Assembly (NCBI GenBank): GCA_902785925.1
Contig: CADAAI010000004.1
Coordinates: 99,011-163,010 of the forward strand
Length of the DNA stretch: 64,000 nt
From: an uncultured Bacteroidales bacterium
GTDB lineage: Bacteria; Bacteroidota; Bacteroidia; Bacteroidales; Muribaculaceae
Reading direction: 5' to 3'
Shown one piece after another: positions 25,132 through 35,054 of this stretch; within the stretch, counting starts at the first letter, position 1, and each line of letters starts with the position of its first letter. The translations under genes and the position numbers were made by a program. The notes under the pieces are model-generated. The model saw only the letters and a program-made list of their open reading frames with translations, was not told the origin of the DNA and made no database searches.

Positions 25132-28100
25132 ATGAAAAAGGTATTAGGACTAGACTTGGGAACTAGCAGCATAGGCTGGGCAGTTGTTAACCAAGCAGAG
25201 AGCGACAAAGAGAAAAGCAGTATTGTAAAGCTTGGTGTTAGGGTAAATCCATTAACTGTCGATGAAAAAGGAAATTTTGAAAAAGGAAAGAGTATCACAA
25301 CCACAGCCGACAGAACTTTAAAGCGTGGTATGCGTCGTAACTTGCAACGCTTCAAACTGCGTCGTGACAAGTTGATTGAGGTTTTGAAAGAAAACGGTAT
25401 AATATCAAACGATAGCGTGCTTACTGAGGATGGTGCCTCATCAACCTTTGAAACTCTTTTACTGCGTGCTAAGGCTGCAAAAGAAGAGATTAACCTTGAA
25501 GAATTTGCTCGAGTGCTCCTTTCCATAAACAAGAAGCGTGGCTACAAGAGCAACCGTAAAGCCAACAACGAAGAAGAAGGTGAGCTAATTGACGGTATGA
25601 CAGTAGCAAGGGAACTTTATAATAAAGGCATTACTCCAGGTGAATATGTTTATGAACTACTAAAGGCACAAAAGCGATATAAACCCTCATTCTATCGCTC
25701 AGACTTGCAAGCTGAACTAGATACAGTGTGGAATAAACAAGCCAAATATTATCCCACATTGCTTGATGAAGAAACAAGACATAAAATTGAAGGCAAAGGC
25801 AAGACTGACACCAGGAAATTGTTCTATGCCGCCCATAATATTAGTGCCGCTGAGGAAAAAGACCGCAAGTTACGCCAAATCACCTATTACCAATGGCGCG
25901 CCAATGCAGCAAAGACTAAAATAGAGCCCGAGCAACTTGTTACTGTGCTTAGTGAGATTAATGGTGACATTGCTACATCGAGTGGTTATCTTGGCGCAAT
26001 AGGTGACCACAGTAAGGAACTTGAAATCAACAAGATGACAGTGGGCGAGTATCTTTTTGACCTAATCAAGAAGAATCCTCACAATAGCCTGAAGAACATT
26101 GTGTTTTATCGCAATGACTATATACATGAGTTCAACACCATTTGGGAAACACAGTCTAGATTCCATAAAGAACTAACACCAGAACTAAAAGAAAAAATTG
26201 CCAATGAGACCATTTTCTTCCAACGCAGGCTAAAATCACAAAAGGGACTGATATCGTTTTGTGAATTGGAAGGAAAAGAGATTACTCTTGCCAATGGTAA
26301 AAAGGTTATGACAGGTCCAAGAGTGTGCCCTAAGAGTTCTCCCCTATTTCAAGAATTCAAGATTTGGCAAGATCTCAACAATCTATTGCTTGAGAACAAA
26401 ACCATCAAGAATGGTGATAAGACAGTATTGACCATTGAGCAGAAACAATGCTTATATAATGAACTATATTGCACTAAAGAACTGACTGCTAAAGAAGCAC
26501 TCAAAGTGCTTAGTCTCAGTGATAAAGAATATTCACTCAACTTCAAGAAATTGCAAGGCAACATCACTCAAGTGACTTTGCTCAACGCTTATAAAAATAT
26601 TGTTGAGATGACAGGTCATGATGTTGATAAATTTGACAAAATGGATGCCGAAAACAAGTTGCACCTTGTGAAAGCGGTGTTTGAAATGCTAGGTGCAAAA
26701 AACAATTTCTTGACATTTGACTGTGGTTCTACTGCCGATGAAATGCAGAAAAATGCAATGTTTAAATTGTGGCACTTGCTATATTCTTATGAGGACGACA
26801 ACACTCCAACAGGCAATGGCAAGCTTATTGACCACATAGCAGAGTTGACAGGTCTCCCTCATGAATATGCATCAATACTCGCTCGAGTGACCTTCGTTCA
26901 AGACTTTGGCTCGTTGAGCAGCAAGGCAATAATGAAAATCTTGCCTCACATGAAGAATGAGGGAATGATTTACTCAGATGCTTGCGAAGCAGCAGGATAC
27001 AAACATTCAAAACAATCTCTAACAAAAGAGGAGAAAGAGTCCCGCAAACTTGAGAAACATCTTGAACTGTTGCCAAAAAACGCACTTCGCAATCCTGTTG
27101 TCGAGAAAATAATTAACCAGATGGTTCATGTGGTGAATGGATGCATCGATGAGTTTGGAGATTTTGATGAAATCCACATTGAAATGGCCCGTGAACTTAA
27201 GCAGAATCAGAAACAGCGAGAAGATGCCACAAAGCGACTTAACGCCAAGACCAAAGAAATAGAGAATATCAAGAAAATCTTAAATGTAGCACCTTTCAAC
27301 ATTACAAACCCAAGTAGGAATGATGTGCTAAGATATCAACTCTATGAGGAACTTGCACCTAACGGCTATAAGACACTTTACTCTAACACCTATATAAGTA
27401 AAGAAAAACTATTTAGTCGAGATTTTGATATAGAGCACATTATTCCCCAGGCCAAGGTCTTTGATGACTCCTACTCCAACAAGACACTTGAGGCACGTGA
27501 TGTAAATATTGAGAAATCAAACATGACAGCCATTGACTATGTGAAGATGAAGAGTGGCGAAGATGGTGTTGAGAACTACAAAAAACGCATTGCATTCCTC
27601 AACAAAGAAGGCAGTAGAAAAAAGTATAAGAACTTAACAACCGAAGAAGATAAGATTGAAAGCGATTTCTTGAATCGAGATTTAAGTGACTCGCAATATA
27701 TTGCAAGGAAGGCAAAAGAACTGCTCTTGCAAGTGGCTCGTGACGTGATTACAACAACGGGATCAATCACTGCCAGATTGCGTGAAGACTGGCAACTCGT
27801 TGATGTAATGAAAGAGTTGAATTGGAGCAAGTATGATAAATTGGGTCTAACCACAGTAGAGCGCAACCGTGATGGACATGAGGTGAGAAGAATCACAGAC
27901 TGGACCAAGCGCAATGACCACCGTCATCATGCCATGGATGCTCTCACTATTGCTTTCACACGCCACTCTCACATTCAGTATCTTAACAACTTGAGTGCGA
28001 AAGACGATGGAGAAAAGAAAGATTCAAACATCTATGGCATTGAGAAAAAAGAACTACTGCAAAATCGACGTTTCGTTCCTCCTATTCCACTTGATGAGTT

Positions 28101-29241
28101 AAGGGCCGAGGCTTTAAAACATCTTGGTGAGATACTGGTATCGATAAAAGCCAAAAATAAAGTAGTCACCAAGAATGTGAACAAGATAAAAGGTTCAAGG
28201 TCGCAGAACACATTAACCCCTCGAGGCCAACTTCATAACGAGACAGTATATGGTCGTCGTCAACGCTATGCCACTCGTGAGGAAAAAGTGGGAGCAGGAT
28301 TCACACTAGAGAAAATTAATACAGTGTGCCGTAAGGCTTACCGCGATGCTCTCATGAAGCGGCTTGAAGATAATGGTGGTGATGCCAAGAAGGCATTCAC
28401 AGGCAAAAAAGCCCTTAGCAAAGCCCCACTCTACATTGACAACAATCACAGAGCAAAAGTGCCAGAGAAAGTTAAGATAGTAGTTCTTGAGACCTTCTAC
28501 ACAATAAGAAAACCAATAAACAAAGACCTCAAGATTGAGAAAGTGGTTGATGAGGGCATCAAGCGCATATTGCAGCAGCGCCTGAATGAATATGGTGATG
28601 CCGCCAAAGCATTCTCCAATCTCGACGAAAATCCTATCTGGCTCAATAAGGAGAAAGGAAACGCCATCAAGAGCGTAACAATTAAAGGCGTTAATGTAGC
28701 AACACCATTAAGGACTAAGAAAGATAAATATGGTAATATCATAGTTGACAGCAACGGCAATAAAGAGTTTACCGACTATGTGAGCACTTCGAACAATCAC
28801 CACATAGCAATCTTTGAGGATGCCGACGGCAATCTTCAGGAGCATGTTGTTTCGCTATTTGAGGCTACAGCAAGAAAGTCGCAAGGCATGCCAGTTGTTG
28901 ATAGAGAATATCATAAAGAACTTGGATGGAAATTCCTGTTCACAATGAAGCAGAATGAGTACTTCGTCTTTCCAGATGAGGAAAGTGGATTTGACCCCAA
29001 TGACATTGACTTGACAAATCCAAAGAATTATAACTTGATAAGTCCGCATCTTTTCAGGGTGCAGAAACTGTCAACATGCTATTATGTTTTCAGACACCAT
29101 CTTGAGACTAATGTGATTGAAGATAAAAAACTTAGAGATACAACTTGGATTAGAATTCAGACAACAAATTACTTAAAGGGTGTTGTTAAAGTCCGAGTTA
29201 ATCATATAGGCCAAATAGTAAAAGTCGGTGAGTACCTATGA
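25132..29241 (+). CDS. cas9: Cas9 RNA-guided endonuclease, type II-C
   Basis: A 1369-residue Cas9. RuvC-I begins the protein (MKKVLGLDLGTSSIGWAVV, D8). An Arg-rich bridge helix follows at about 60-84 (RRNLQRFKLRRDKL). RuvC-II is EIHIEMARELKQN (E684), HNH is FDIEHIIPQAKVFDDSYSN (H769), and RuvC-III is HHAMDALTIAF (H933, D936). All catalytic residues are present, so both strands should be cut. The C-terminal 200 residues should read the PAM. With cas1 and cas2 but no csn2 or cas4, the locus is subtype II-C. The stop codon overlaps the cas1 start (ATGA). Length is typical for Bacteroidetes II-C enzymes. Confidence 0.98.
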   Translation: MKKVLGLDLGTSSIGWAVVNQAESDKEKSSIVKLGVRVNPLTVDEKGNFEKGKSITTTADRTLKRGMRRNLQRFKLRRDKLIEVLKENGIISNDSVLTEDGASSTFETLLLRAKAAKEEINLEEFARVLLSINKKRGYKSNRKANNEEEGELIDGMTVARELYNKGITPGEYVYELLKAQKRYKPSFYRSDLQAELDTVWNKQAKYYPTLLDEETRHKIEGKGKTDTRKLFYAAHNISAAEEKDRKLRQITYYQWRANAAKTKIEPEQLVTVLSEINGDIATSSGYLGAIGDHSKELEINKMTVGEYLFDLIKKNPHNSLKNIVFYRNDYIHEFNTIWETQSRFHKELTPELKEKIANETIFFQRRLKSQKGLISFCELEGKEITLANGKKVMTGPRVCPKSSPLFQEFKIWQDLNNLLLENKTIKNGDKTVLTIEQKQCLYNELYCTKELTAKEALKVLSLSDKEYSLNFKKLQGNITQVTLLNAYKNIVEMTGHDVDKFDKMDAENKLHLVKAVFEMLGAKNNFLTFDCGSTADEMQKNAMFKLWHLLYSYEDDNTPTGNGKLIDHIAELTGLPHEYASILARVTFVQDFGSLSSKAIMKILPHMKNEGMIYSDACEAAGYKHSKQSLTKEEKESRKLEKHLELLPKNALRNPVVEKIINQMVHVVNGCIDEFGDFDEIHIEMARELKQNQKQREDATKRLNAKTKEIENIKKILNVAPFNITNPSRNDVLRYQLYEELAPNGYKTLYSNTYISKEKLFSRDFDIEHIIPQAKVFDDSYSNKTLEARDVNIEKSNMTAIDYVKMKSGEDGVENYKKRIAFLNKEGSRKKYKNLTTEEDKIESDFLNRDLSDSQYIARKAKELLLQVARDVITTTGSITARLREDWQLVDVMKELNWSKYDKLGLTTVERNRDGHEVRRITDWTKRNDHRHHAMDALTIAFTRHSHIQYLNNLSAKDDGEKKDSNIYGIEKKELLQNRRFVPPIPLDELRAEALKHLGEILVSIKAKNKVVTKNVNKIKGSRSQNTLTPRGQLHNETVYGRRQRYATREEKVGAGFTLEKINTVCRKAYRDALMKRLEDNGGDAKKAFTGKKALSKAPLYIDNNHRAKVPEKVKIVVLETFYTIRKPINKDLKIEKVVDEGIKRILQQRLNEYGDAAKAFSNLDENPIWLNKEKGNAIKSVTIKGVNVATPLRTKKDKYGNIIVDSNGNKEFTDYVSTSNNHHIAIFEDADGNLQEHVVSLFEATARKSQGMPVVDREYHKELGWKFLFTMKQNEYFVFPDEESGFDPNDIDLTNPKNYNLISPHLFRVQKLSTCYYVFRHHLETNVIEDKKLRDTTWIRIQTTNYLKGVVKVRVNHIGQIVKVGEYL

Positions 29242-30149
29242 TTAAGCGTACATTGTATTTTGGCAACCCAGCCTATCTGAGCACCAAGAATGCCCAGATG
29301 GTGTTGCGATTGCCTGGGAAAGATGATGAGGAAGAACAAACTCGCACCTTTCCTATTGAAGACCTGGGCGTGGTAATACTTGACAACAAGCAGATTACTA
29401 TTACCCAAGGCCTGATGGAACGGCTGCTTGAAAACAACTGCGCCGTGATAACTTGCGACTCAACCCATATGCCCACTGGATTGCTATTACCACTTGATGG
29501 TCACTCAAGGCAGAGTGAGCGATTCAAGGCTCAACTTGCTTGCAGTAAACCCTTGAAGAAAAACTTGTGGCAACAGACTGTTCAGGCGAAAATTGCCAAT
29601 CAGGCATCGGCATTGGAAAAGTGTGTGCCTGGCTGCAAAACGGGGAATCTACGAGCTTGGGTTGATGAGGTGCGCAGCGATGATAACTTAAACCTTGAAG
29701 GTCGTGCTGCTGTGTATTATTGGAGTAATTTCTTTCCAGAGATTAAAGGTTTTAAACGTGACCGCGAGGGATTCTTTCCTAATAATTTGCTCAACTATGG
29801 ATATGCTATATTGCGTGGTGTGATAGCTCGCAATCTTGTTGGCTCAGGATTGTTACCCACCATGGGTATTCATCATCGCAATAACTATAATGCCTATTGT
29901 TTAGCCGATGACATTATGGAACCTTACCGACCATTTGTTGATGTGCATGTTAAGCACATCATGAAAGATTGTGATGATCCTTGGGAATTGACACCCTCAA
30001 TAAAACGAGAATTGCTCACCATTCCAACTCTTGATGTGAAGATAGATGGAAAGCGACGTCCGCTGATGATTGCTGCCGAGATAACGACAGCTTCGCTTGC
30101 TAGATGTTTTACTGGTGAATCTCGAAAGATTTCTTATCCATATTTTTAA
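29238..30149 (+). CDS. cas1: CRISPR integrase Cas1 (type II-C)
   Basis: A 303-residue spacer-integration enzyme that works with Cas2. The beta-sandwich N-terminal domain has EDLGVVILDNKQITITQGLM. The helical catalytic domain shows the metal ligands Glu (NLEGRAAVYYW), His (MGIHHRNNYN) and the acidic pair in CLADDIMEPYRPF. The start ATG overlaps the cas9 stop by four bases, indicating translational coupling. Length and motifs are normal, so adaptation should be intact. Confidence 0.97.
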   Translation: MIKRTLYFGNPAYLSTKNAQMVLRLPGKDDEEEQTRTFPIEDLGVVILDNKQITITQGLMERLLENNCAVITCDSTHMPTGLLLPLDGHSRQSERFKAQLACSKPLKKNLWQQTVQAKIANQASALEKCVPGCKTGNLRAWVDEVRSDDNLNLEGRAAVYYWSNFFPEIKGFKRDREGFFPNNLLNYGYAILRGVIARNLVGSGLLPTMGIHHRNNYNAYCLADDIMEPYRPFVDVHVKHIMKDCDDPWELTPSIKRELLTIPTLDVKIDGKRRPLMIAAEITTASLARCFTGESRKISYPYF

Positions 30150-30165
30150 GAACATTTAACTGGGA

Positions 30166-30507
30166 ATGACGAGTTGTCAGCGCTTTAGCGAATATAGAAT
30201 TATGTGGGTCCTTGTGTTTTTTGACTTGCCAACCGACACTCGAAAGCATCGCAAAGCTTATGCAATGTTTAGAAAAGGACTAATGCAGGATGGATTTACA
30301 ATGATTCAATTCTCAATCTATGCTAGGCATTGTGCTAGTGCGCAAAATGCTGTAGTTCACGTACAAAGAGTAAAAAATATCCTTCCACTTGAAGGAAATG
30401 TGTGTATAATGACCATCACTGACAAACAATTTGGTAAAATGGAAATATTCAATGGCAAGAGTCCGGATATTCCTAGATGTGGAGGTCAACAGCTTGAACT
30501 CTTTTAA
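30166..30507 (+). CDS. cas2: CRISPR-associated Cas2 (type II-C)
   Basis: A 113-residue ferredoxin-fold partner of Cas1. The start MTSCQRFSEYRIMWVLVFFDLPTD keeps the conserved RFSEYRIMWV stretch of II-C Cas2 proteins, so the first ATG at 30166 is preferred over the internal Met. Further features are HRKAYAMFRKGLMQDGFTM, YARHCAS and the C-terminal QQLELF. It lies 16 bp after cas1 and ends six bases before a terminator stem that faces the other way. Confidence 0.95.
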   Translation: MTSCQRFSEYRIMWVLVFFDLPTDTRKHRKAYAMFRKGLMQDGFTMIQFSIYARHCASAQNAVVHVQRVKNILPLEGNVCIMTITDKQFGKMEIFNGKSPDIPRCGGQQLELF

Positions 30508-30512
30508 AAAAG

Positions 30513-30540
30513 TAAATCCACCTTTTGTGAGGTGGATTTA
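30513..30540 (-). terminator. Terminator for array transcripts, between cas2 and the CRISPR array
   Basis: A perfect 10-bp stem (TAAATCCACC with GGTGGATTTA, 8-nt loop). The T6 run needed for termination lies on the minus-strand exit side (ACTTTTTTAAAAG). The plus side has only TTGTTATAG. It is therefore best placed to stop transcripts coming from the array. Confidence 0.7.
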
Positions 30541-30617
30541 TTGTTATAGTAATACAACTTTTTTAAATTCTAATACAACCCATAAATATCTGATAATTAA
30601 CAAAATACTATTATCGG
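30541..30617 (+). other. CRISPR leader region (cas2-proximal)
   Basis: An AT-rich 77-bp stretch before the first repeat. It contains TAATACAAC at 30550-30558 and again at 30571-30579, which is the inverse of the repeat end GTTGTATTA. The cas2-proximal position and the decayed repeat at the opposite end mark this as the likely site of spacer insertion. Confidence 0.55.
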
Positions 30618-32429
30618 GTTGTATTAACTGATACAAAGATACAAATTTGAAAGCAATTCACAACTCCCGTTTTGCTCTTTACCTCATCAAGCGGTTGTAT
30701 TAACTGATACAAAGATACAAATTTGAAAGCAATTCACAACACTCGTTTAGGTCAAACAATTCGTTTCCGGTTGTATTAACTGATACAAAGATACAAATTT
30801 GAAAGCAATTCACAACTGACTACAACGAGGGCATTGCCGAGGCAAAGTTGTATTAACTGATACAAAGATACAAATTTGAAAGCAATTCACAACGTACATG
30901 AATGAGAGTACCGACTTTTAAGGTTGTATTAACTGATACAAAGATACAAATTTGAAAGCAATTCACAACTACCTCATGGTTGCCAATCGCAAAGAGCATG
31001 TTGTATTAACTGATACAAAGATACAAATTTGAAAGCAATTCACAACCAATTTGGTGAAGTTTTACAAACATCTGAGGTTGTATTAACTGATACAAAGATA
31101 CAAATTTGAAAGCAATTCACAACCTTTGGATGTGGAAACCAATCCGGCAATCATGTTGTATTAACTGATACAAAGATACAAATTTGAAAGCAATTCACAA
31201 CACATTCGGAGTAAGGAACGAAAAAGGTGAAGTTGTATTAACTGATACAAAGATACAAATTTGAAAGCAATTCACAACGGTTCTTGGTGGGTGTGGTTCT
31301 GGAGGTTAGTTGTATTAACTGATACAAAGATACAAATTTGAAAGCAATTCACAACCTCATGGCAATTATCATGCTATGCGTTCAGTTGTATTAACTGATA
31401 CAAAGATACAAATTTGAAAGCAATTCACAACAATAGAGTAGATTGGGTAAAAATCGCCTGAGTTGTATTAACTGATACAAAGATACAAATTTGAAAGCAA
31501 TTCACAACAGTCCCGAAAGCGTGGTCAAAGGAGTCATGTTGTATTAACTGATACAAAGATACAAATTTGAAAGCAATTCACAACGTAGATGGTGTTCTGC
31601 TGCCAGTATTCGCTGTTGTATTAACTGATACAAAGATACAAATTTGAAAGCAATTCACAACAGAACGGCGGGTTATCGACCACCACGCACCGTTGTATTA
31701 ACTGATACAAAGATACAAATTTGAAAGCAATTCACAACTTGTTCACTTATGCAACCAATTCAGCATCCGTTGTATTAACTGATACAAAGATACAAATTTG
31801 AAAGCAATTCACAACGGGTGTTTCATCTCGCAGAGCATGACGAGGGTTGTATTAACTGATACAAAGATACAAATTTGAAAGCAATTCACAACCAACGGCT
31901 GCAGCTGGTACTAATCCAATTAGTTGTATTAACTGATACAAAGATACAAATTTGAAAGCAATTCACAACGTCTCGTATGCGGATGAGCCTGGCGACAGTG
32001 TTGTATTAACTGATACAAAGATACAAATTTGAAAGCAATTCACAACACCCTCTGCTCTTGTCTATACGCTTACCTGGTTGTATTAACTGATACAAAGATA
32101 CAAATTTGAAAGCAATTCACAACAAGGATTGCTTATATGAAAGTGACAACATAGTTGTATTAACTGATACAAAGATACAAATTTGAAAGCAATTCACAAC
32201 ATTTTTTGCAATACATTATCTTTGTATTTGTTGTATTAACTGATACAAAGATACAAATTTGAAAGCAATTCACAACATTTGCTTTATCTACCGCTTTTTG
32301 ATTCAGTTGTATTAACTGATACAAAGATACAAATTTGAAAGCAATTCACAACCAACTTGCGCTCATATTCAATGATGTCGAGGTTGTATTAACTGATACA
32401 AAGATACAAATTTGAAAGCAATTCACAAC
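30618..32429 (-). promoter_or_regulatory. Promoter embedded in each CRISPR repeat
   Basis: In crRNA sense every full repeat holds TTG at its positions 2-4, a 19-nt spacer and TATCTTTG at positions 24-31. For the first repeat these are 30663-30661 and 30641-30634. This is the full Bacteroidetes promoter consensus. Transcription would begin about 10 nt before each spacer. The truncated repeat at 32460 keeps the -7 element but has TTC in place of the -33 TTG. Confidence 0.65.
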
Positions 32430-32490
32430 ATGCTCACTCGCACATGAGAAGAGAATGACGTTGTATTAACTGATACAAAGATACAAATTT
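30618..32490 (-). CRISPR. Type II-C CRISPR array: 24 full repeats, 1 truncated repeat, 24 spacers
   Basis: The 47-bp repeat reads GTTGTATTAACTGATAC at its plus-strand start and GCAATTCACAAC at its end. All 24 full copies are identical as read. Spacers are 29-31 bp and all different. The first repeat is 30618-30664 and the last full one 32383-32429. A truncated copy at 32460-32490 keeps only the first 31 bases. The crRNA sense is the minus strand, judged by complementarity to the tracrRNA and the GTTGTG start seen in Bacteroidetes II-C repeats. Uniform repeats and the long spacer set suggest recent activity. Confidence 0.98.
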
Positions 32491-33217
32491 TTCACGAGAT
32501 TTGAAAATTCACCAAATTCGCCATTTTAATATTGTTTTCCCTTCCCACTTGCACGTACCTTTGAAATAAAAAAAGCGTATGTGCAACTTAAATTATATTT
32601 TTACCCATCCAGCCTCAAGGAATATTTCCTGCGCAAGCAGGCTTTTTGACGAGCTCCGTTCGCCACTTTGTGAGATTAATAAAGTATCTGCGCGCAGCCC
32701 TCTCTCTCACATCTCCACTCTCCACTGCAAATGCATTGTGCATTGTTAAGAAATCATGTTATTTTTGCGCATGTAAACAATTGTCACTTAGCCGCTTCCA
32801 CAAAATATGCACAAATAAGTGAGTCAACTGAGTCAACTGAGTCAGGTGAACCAGGTGAGTCAGGTGAACCAAGTGATTCCATGTTTCCATCGATTCCATG
32901 CGCAGCCCCATTGTGCATTGTGCACTATGCATTGTGCATTTTTCAAGGCGAAGCGCCCCACCCCCCCCACGCGCAGCCCAAATATTCCTGCGCAAGCTGG
33001 CTTTGCGACACCGTCAGGTGCCACTTTGTGAGATTAATAAAGTCTCCGCGCGCAGCCAAATTGTGCATTGTGCATTATGCATTGTGCACTGAAAAACTCT
33101 CCCCTCTCTCCTTCTTAGTTCTGTTGTTGCGATTGCTAATATTCATGAAAAGTGGTAAAAAAGCACTTAATTAAGGAAATTTTTCTTTAATTGTACATTT
33201 GATACAAAATAAATGTG
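32491..33217. repeat. Intergenic region with a cluster of the dispersed repeat (plus-oriented copies)
   Basis: A non-coding stretch of about 0.7 kb. From about 32620 it holds modules also found, in inverse orientation, at 42.4-43.2 kb and 50.4-50.7 kb. They are a small hairpin (CCTGC-loop-GCAGG or variants), CCACTTTGTGAGATTAATAA, CGCGCAGCC, and runs of TTGTGCATTGTGCA. At 32818-32880 there is a 9-bp tandem repeat of the GAGTCAACT/GAGTCAGGT type. The short reading frames here are translations of the repeat and are not taken as genes. Confidence 0.75.
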
Positions 33218-33336
33218 TAACTTTGCGTTCTAAAAATAAAGGAGGGTTTTTAATTGGTGAAATATCACTCCTTTGTGAGGTTTTTAAATCAATAGGGAAA
33301 AACTTTTAAAAAACACATTATAAATCATTTACAGCT
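33218..33336 (+). promoter_or_regulatory. pckA promoter element and leader
   Basis: TAACTTTG at 33218-33225 fits the -7 element; the -33 element is not clear at standard spacing. The leader of about 105 nt could fold AAAGGAG (33238-33244) with CTCCTTT (33268-33274). No known riboswitch was recognised. Confidence 0.4.
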
Positions 33337-34950
33337 ATGGCAAAATTTGATAAGTCAGTATTAGCGAAGTATGGTATCACCGACGTACAGGAGGTGCTCT
33401 ACAACCCCACCTATGAGGTATTGTTCAACGAAGAGACCAAAGAAGGCCTCGAGGGTTTTGACGTAGGCCAGGAGACTGAGCTTGGCGCCATCAACGTGAT
33501 GACCGGTATCTACACCGGCCGCTCGCCTAAGGACAAGTTCATTGTTATGGACGAGAACAGCAAGGACACCGTTTGGTGGACAACTCCCGAGTATCCCAAC
33601 GACAACCACCCTGCAAGCCTTGAGACTTGGGCAGCCGTTAAAGGCATGGCTCAAAAGCAATTGAGCGGCAAGCGCCTGTTTGTTGTCGATGGTTTCTGCG
33701 GTACCCACAAGGACACCCGCATGAAAGTTCGTTTCATCATGGAGGTTGCATGGCAGGCTCACTTCGTGACCAACATGTTCATCCGTCCACAGAACGAGGA
33801 GGAGTTTGACCAGGAGCCCGACTTCATCGTTTACACCGCCAGCAAGGCTAAGGTAGAGAACTACAAGGAGCTTGGCTTGAACAGCGAGACAGCTGTTGTG
33901 TTCAACGTGTCGAGCAAGGAACAGGTTATCCTCAACACCTGGTACGGTGGCGAGATGAAGAAAGGCCTCTTCTCGATGATGAACTACTACCTGCCACTGA
34001 AGGGCATCGCAGCTATGCACTGCAGCGCCAACACCGACATGAACGGCGAGAACACCGCCATCTTCTTCGGCTTGAGCGGCACTGGCAAGACTACATTGTC
34101 GACCGATCCTAAGCGCAAACTCATCGGTGACGACGAGCACGGCTGGGACGATGAGGGTATCTTCAACTTCGAGGGCGGCTGCTATGCCAAGGTTATCAAC
34201 CTTGACAAGGAGAGCGAGCCCGACATCTACAACGCTATCCACCGCGACGCACTGCTCGAGAACGTTACCGTTGACGCCGAGGGCAAGATTGACTTCGCCG
34301 ACAAGAGCGTTACTGAGAACACTCGCGTTTCTTACCCAATCTACCACATCAAGAACATCGTGCGCCCATTCAGCCACGGACCCGCTGCCAAGCAGGTTAT
34401 CTTCTTGAGCGCCGACGCATTTGGCGTGCTGCCTCCAGTGTCAATCCTTACTCCAGAGCAGACCAAGTACTACTTCCTGAGCGGCTTCACCGCTAAGCTA
34501 GCTGGTACCGAGCGCGGCATCACTGAGCCTACCCCAACCTTCAGCGCATGCTTCGGCCAGGCATTCCTTGAGTTGCATCCAACCAAGTATGCCGAGGAGC
34601 TCGTTAAGCGCATGCAGGTTAGTGGTGCCAAGGCTTACTTGGTGAACACTGGCTGGAATGGAACTGGCAAGCGCATCTCGATTCGCGACACTCGCGGTAT
34701 CATCGACGCTATCCTGAACCACAGCATCGACAACGCTCCAACCAAGGAGATTCCATTCTTCAACTTCACCGTTCCTACTCAGCTCGAGGGCGTAGATCCA
34801 GCTATCCTTGATCCACGCGACACCTATGCTAACCCCGCCGAGTGGGAAGAGAAGGCTAAGGACCTGGCAAGCCGCTTCATCAAGAACTTTGCCAAGTATG
34901 AGAGCAACGAGGCTGGTAAGGCTCTCGTAGCCGCTGGTCCACAGCTCTAA
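33337..34950 (+). CDS. pckA: Phosphoenolpyruvate carboxykinase (ATP)
   Basis: Interconverts oxaloacetate and PEP with ATP/ADP. In succinate-forming Bacteroidales it mainly fixes CO2 onto PEP during fermentation. The 537-residue protein has [16 protein letters not shown] near the start, the kinase-1a P-loop [14 protein letters not shown], the kinase-2 metal site [16 protein letters not shown], and the adenine-binding [15 protein letters not shown]. Length is normal. Codon use is strongly biased (GGC, AAG, AAC), suggesting high expression. It is monocistronic with its own leader and terminator. Confidence 0.98.
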   Translation: MAKFDKSVLAKYGITDVQEVLYNPTYEVLFNEETKEGLEGFDVGQETELGAINVMTGIYTGRSPKDKFIVMDENSKDTVWWTTPEYPNDNHPASLETWAAVKGMAQKQLSGKRLFVVDGFCGTHKDTRMKVRFIMEVAWQAHFVTNMFIRPQNEEEFDQEPDFIVYTASKAKVENYKELGLNSETAVVFNVSSKEQVILNTWYGGEMKKGLFSMMNYYLPLKGIAAMHCSANTDMNGENTAIFFGLSGTGKTTLSTDPKRKLIGDDEHGWDDEGIFNFEGGCYAKVINLDKESEPDIYNAIHRDALLENVTVDAEGKIDFADKSVTENTRVSYPIYHIKNIVRPFSHGPAAKQVIFLSADAFGVLPPVSILTPEQTKYYFLSGFTAKLAGTERGITEPTPTFSACFGQAFLELHPTKYAEELVKRMQVSGAKAYLVNTGWNGTGKRISIRDTRGIIDAILNHSIDNAPTKEIPFFNFTVPTQLEGVDPAILDPRDTYANPAEWEEKAKDLASRFIKNFAKYESNEAGKALVAAGPQL

Positions 34951-35000
34951 TAGTTCAAAGCTTTGAGCTAGCTGGACTATTATTGAAGCTATTCAAAGAA

Positions 35001-35040
35001 CAATCGCCGCAAGCCATTCGGGCTGCGGCGATTGCTGTTT
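35001..35040 (+). terminator. pckA terminator
   Basis: A long stem (CAATCGCCGCA with TGCGGCGATTG plus inner pairs) is followed by CTGTTTTT, 50 bp past the pckA stop codon. Confidence 0.8.
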
Positions 35041-35054
35041 TTATCTATCACGCC

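Noticed and set aside
29238..30507. Possible csn2 or cas4 gene that would make the locus type II-A or II-B
   Set aside because: Only cas9, cas1 and cas2 are present between lepB and the array, so subtype II-C.
32731..33174. Open frames of 60-147 codons in the repeat cluster after the CRISPR array
   Set aside because: They translate simple repeats (EST, SGEP, ALCIVHYALC) that recur in all frames and on both strands at the other clusters. No start signals or conserved domains.
33238..33274. Riboswitch in the pckA leader
   Set aside because: Only a 7-bp stem (AAAGGAG with CTCCTTT) is visible and no known aptamer pattern was recognised.
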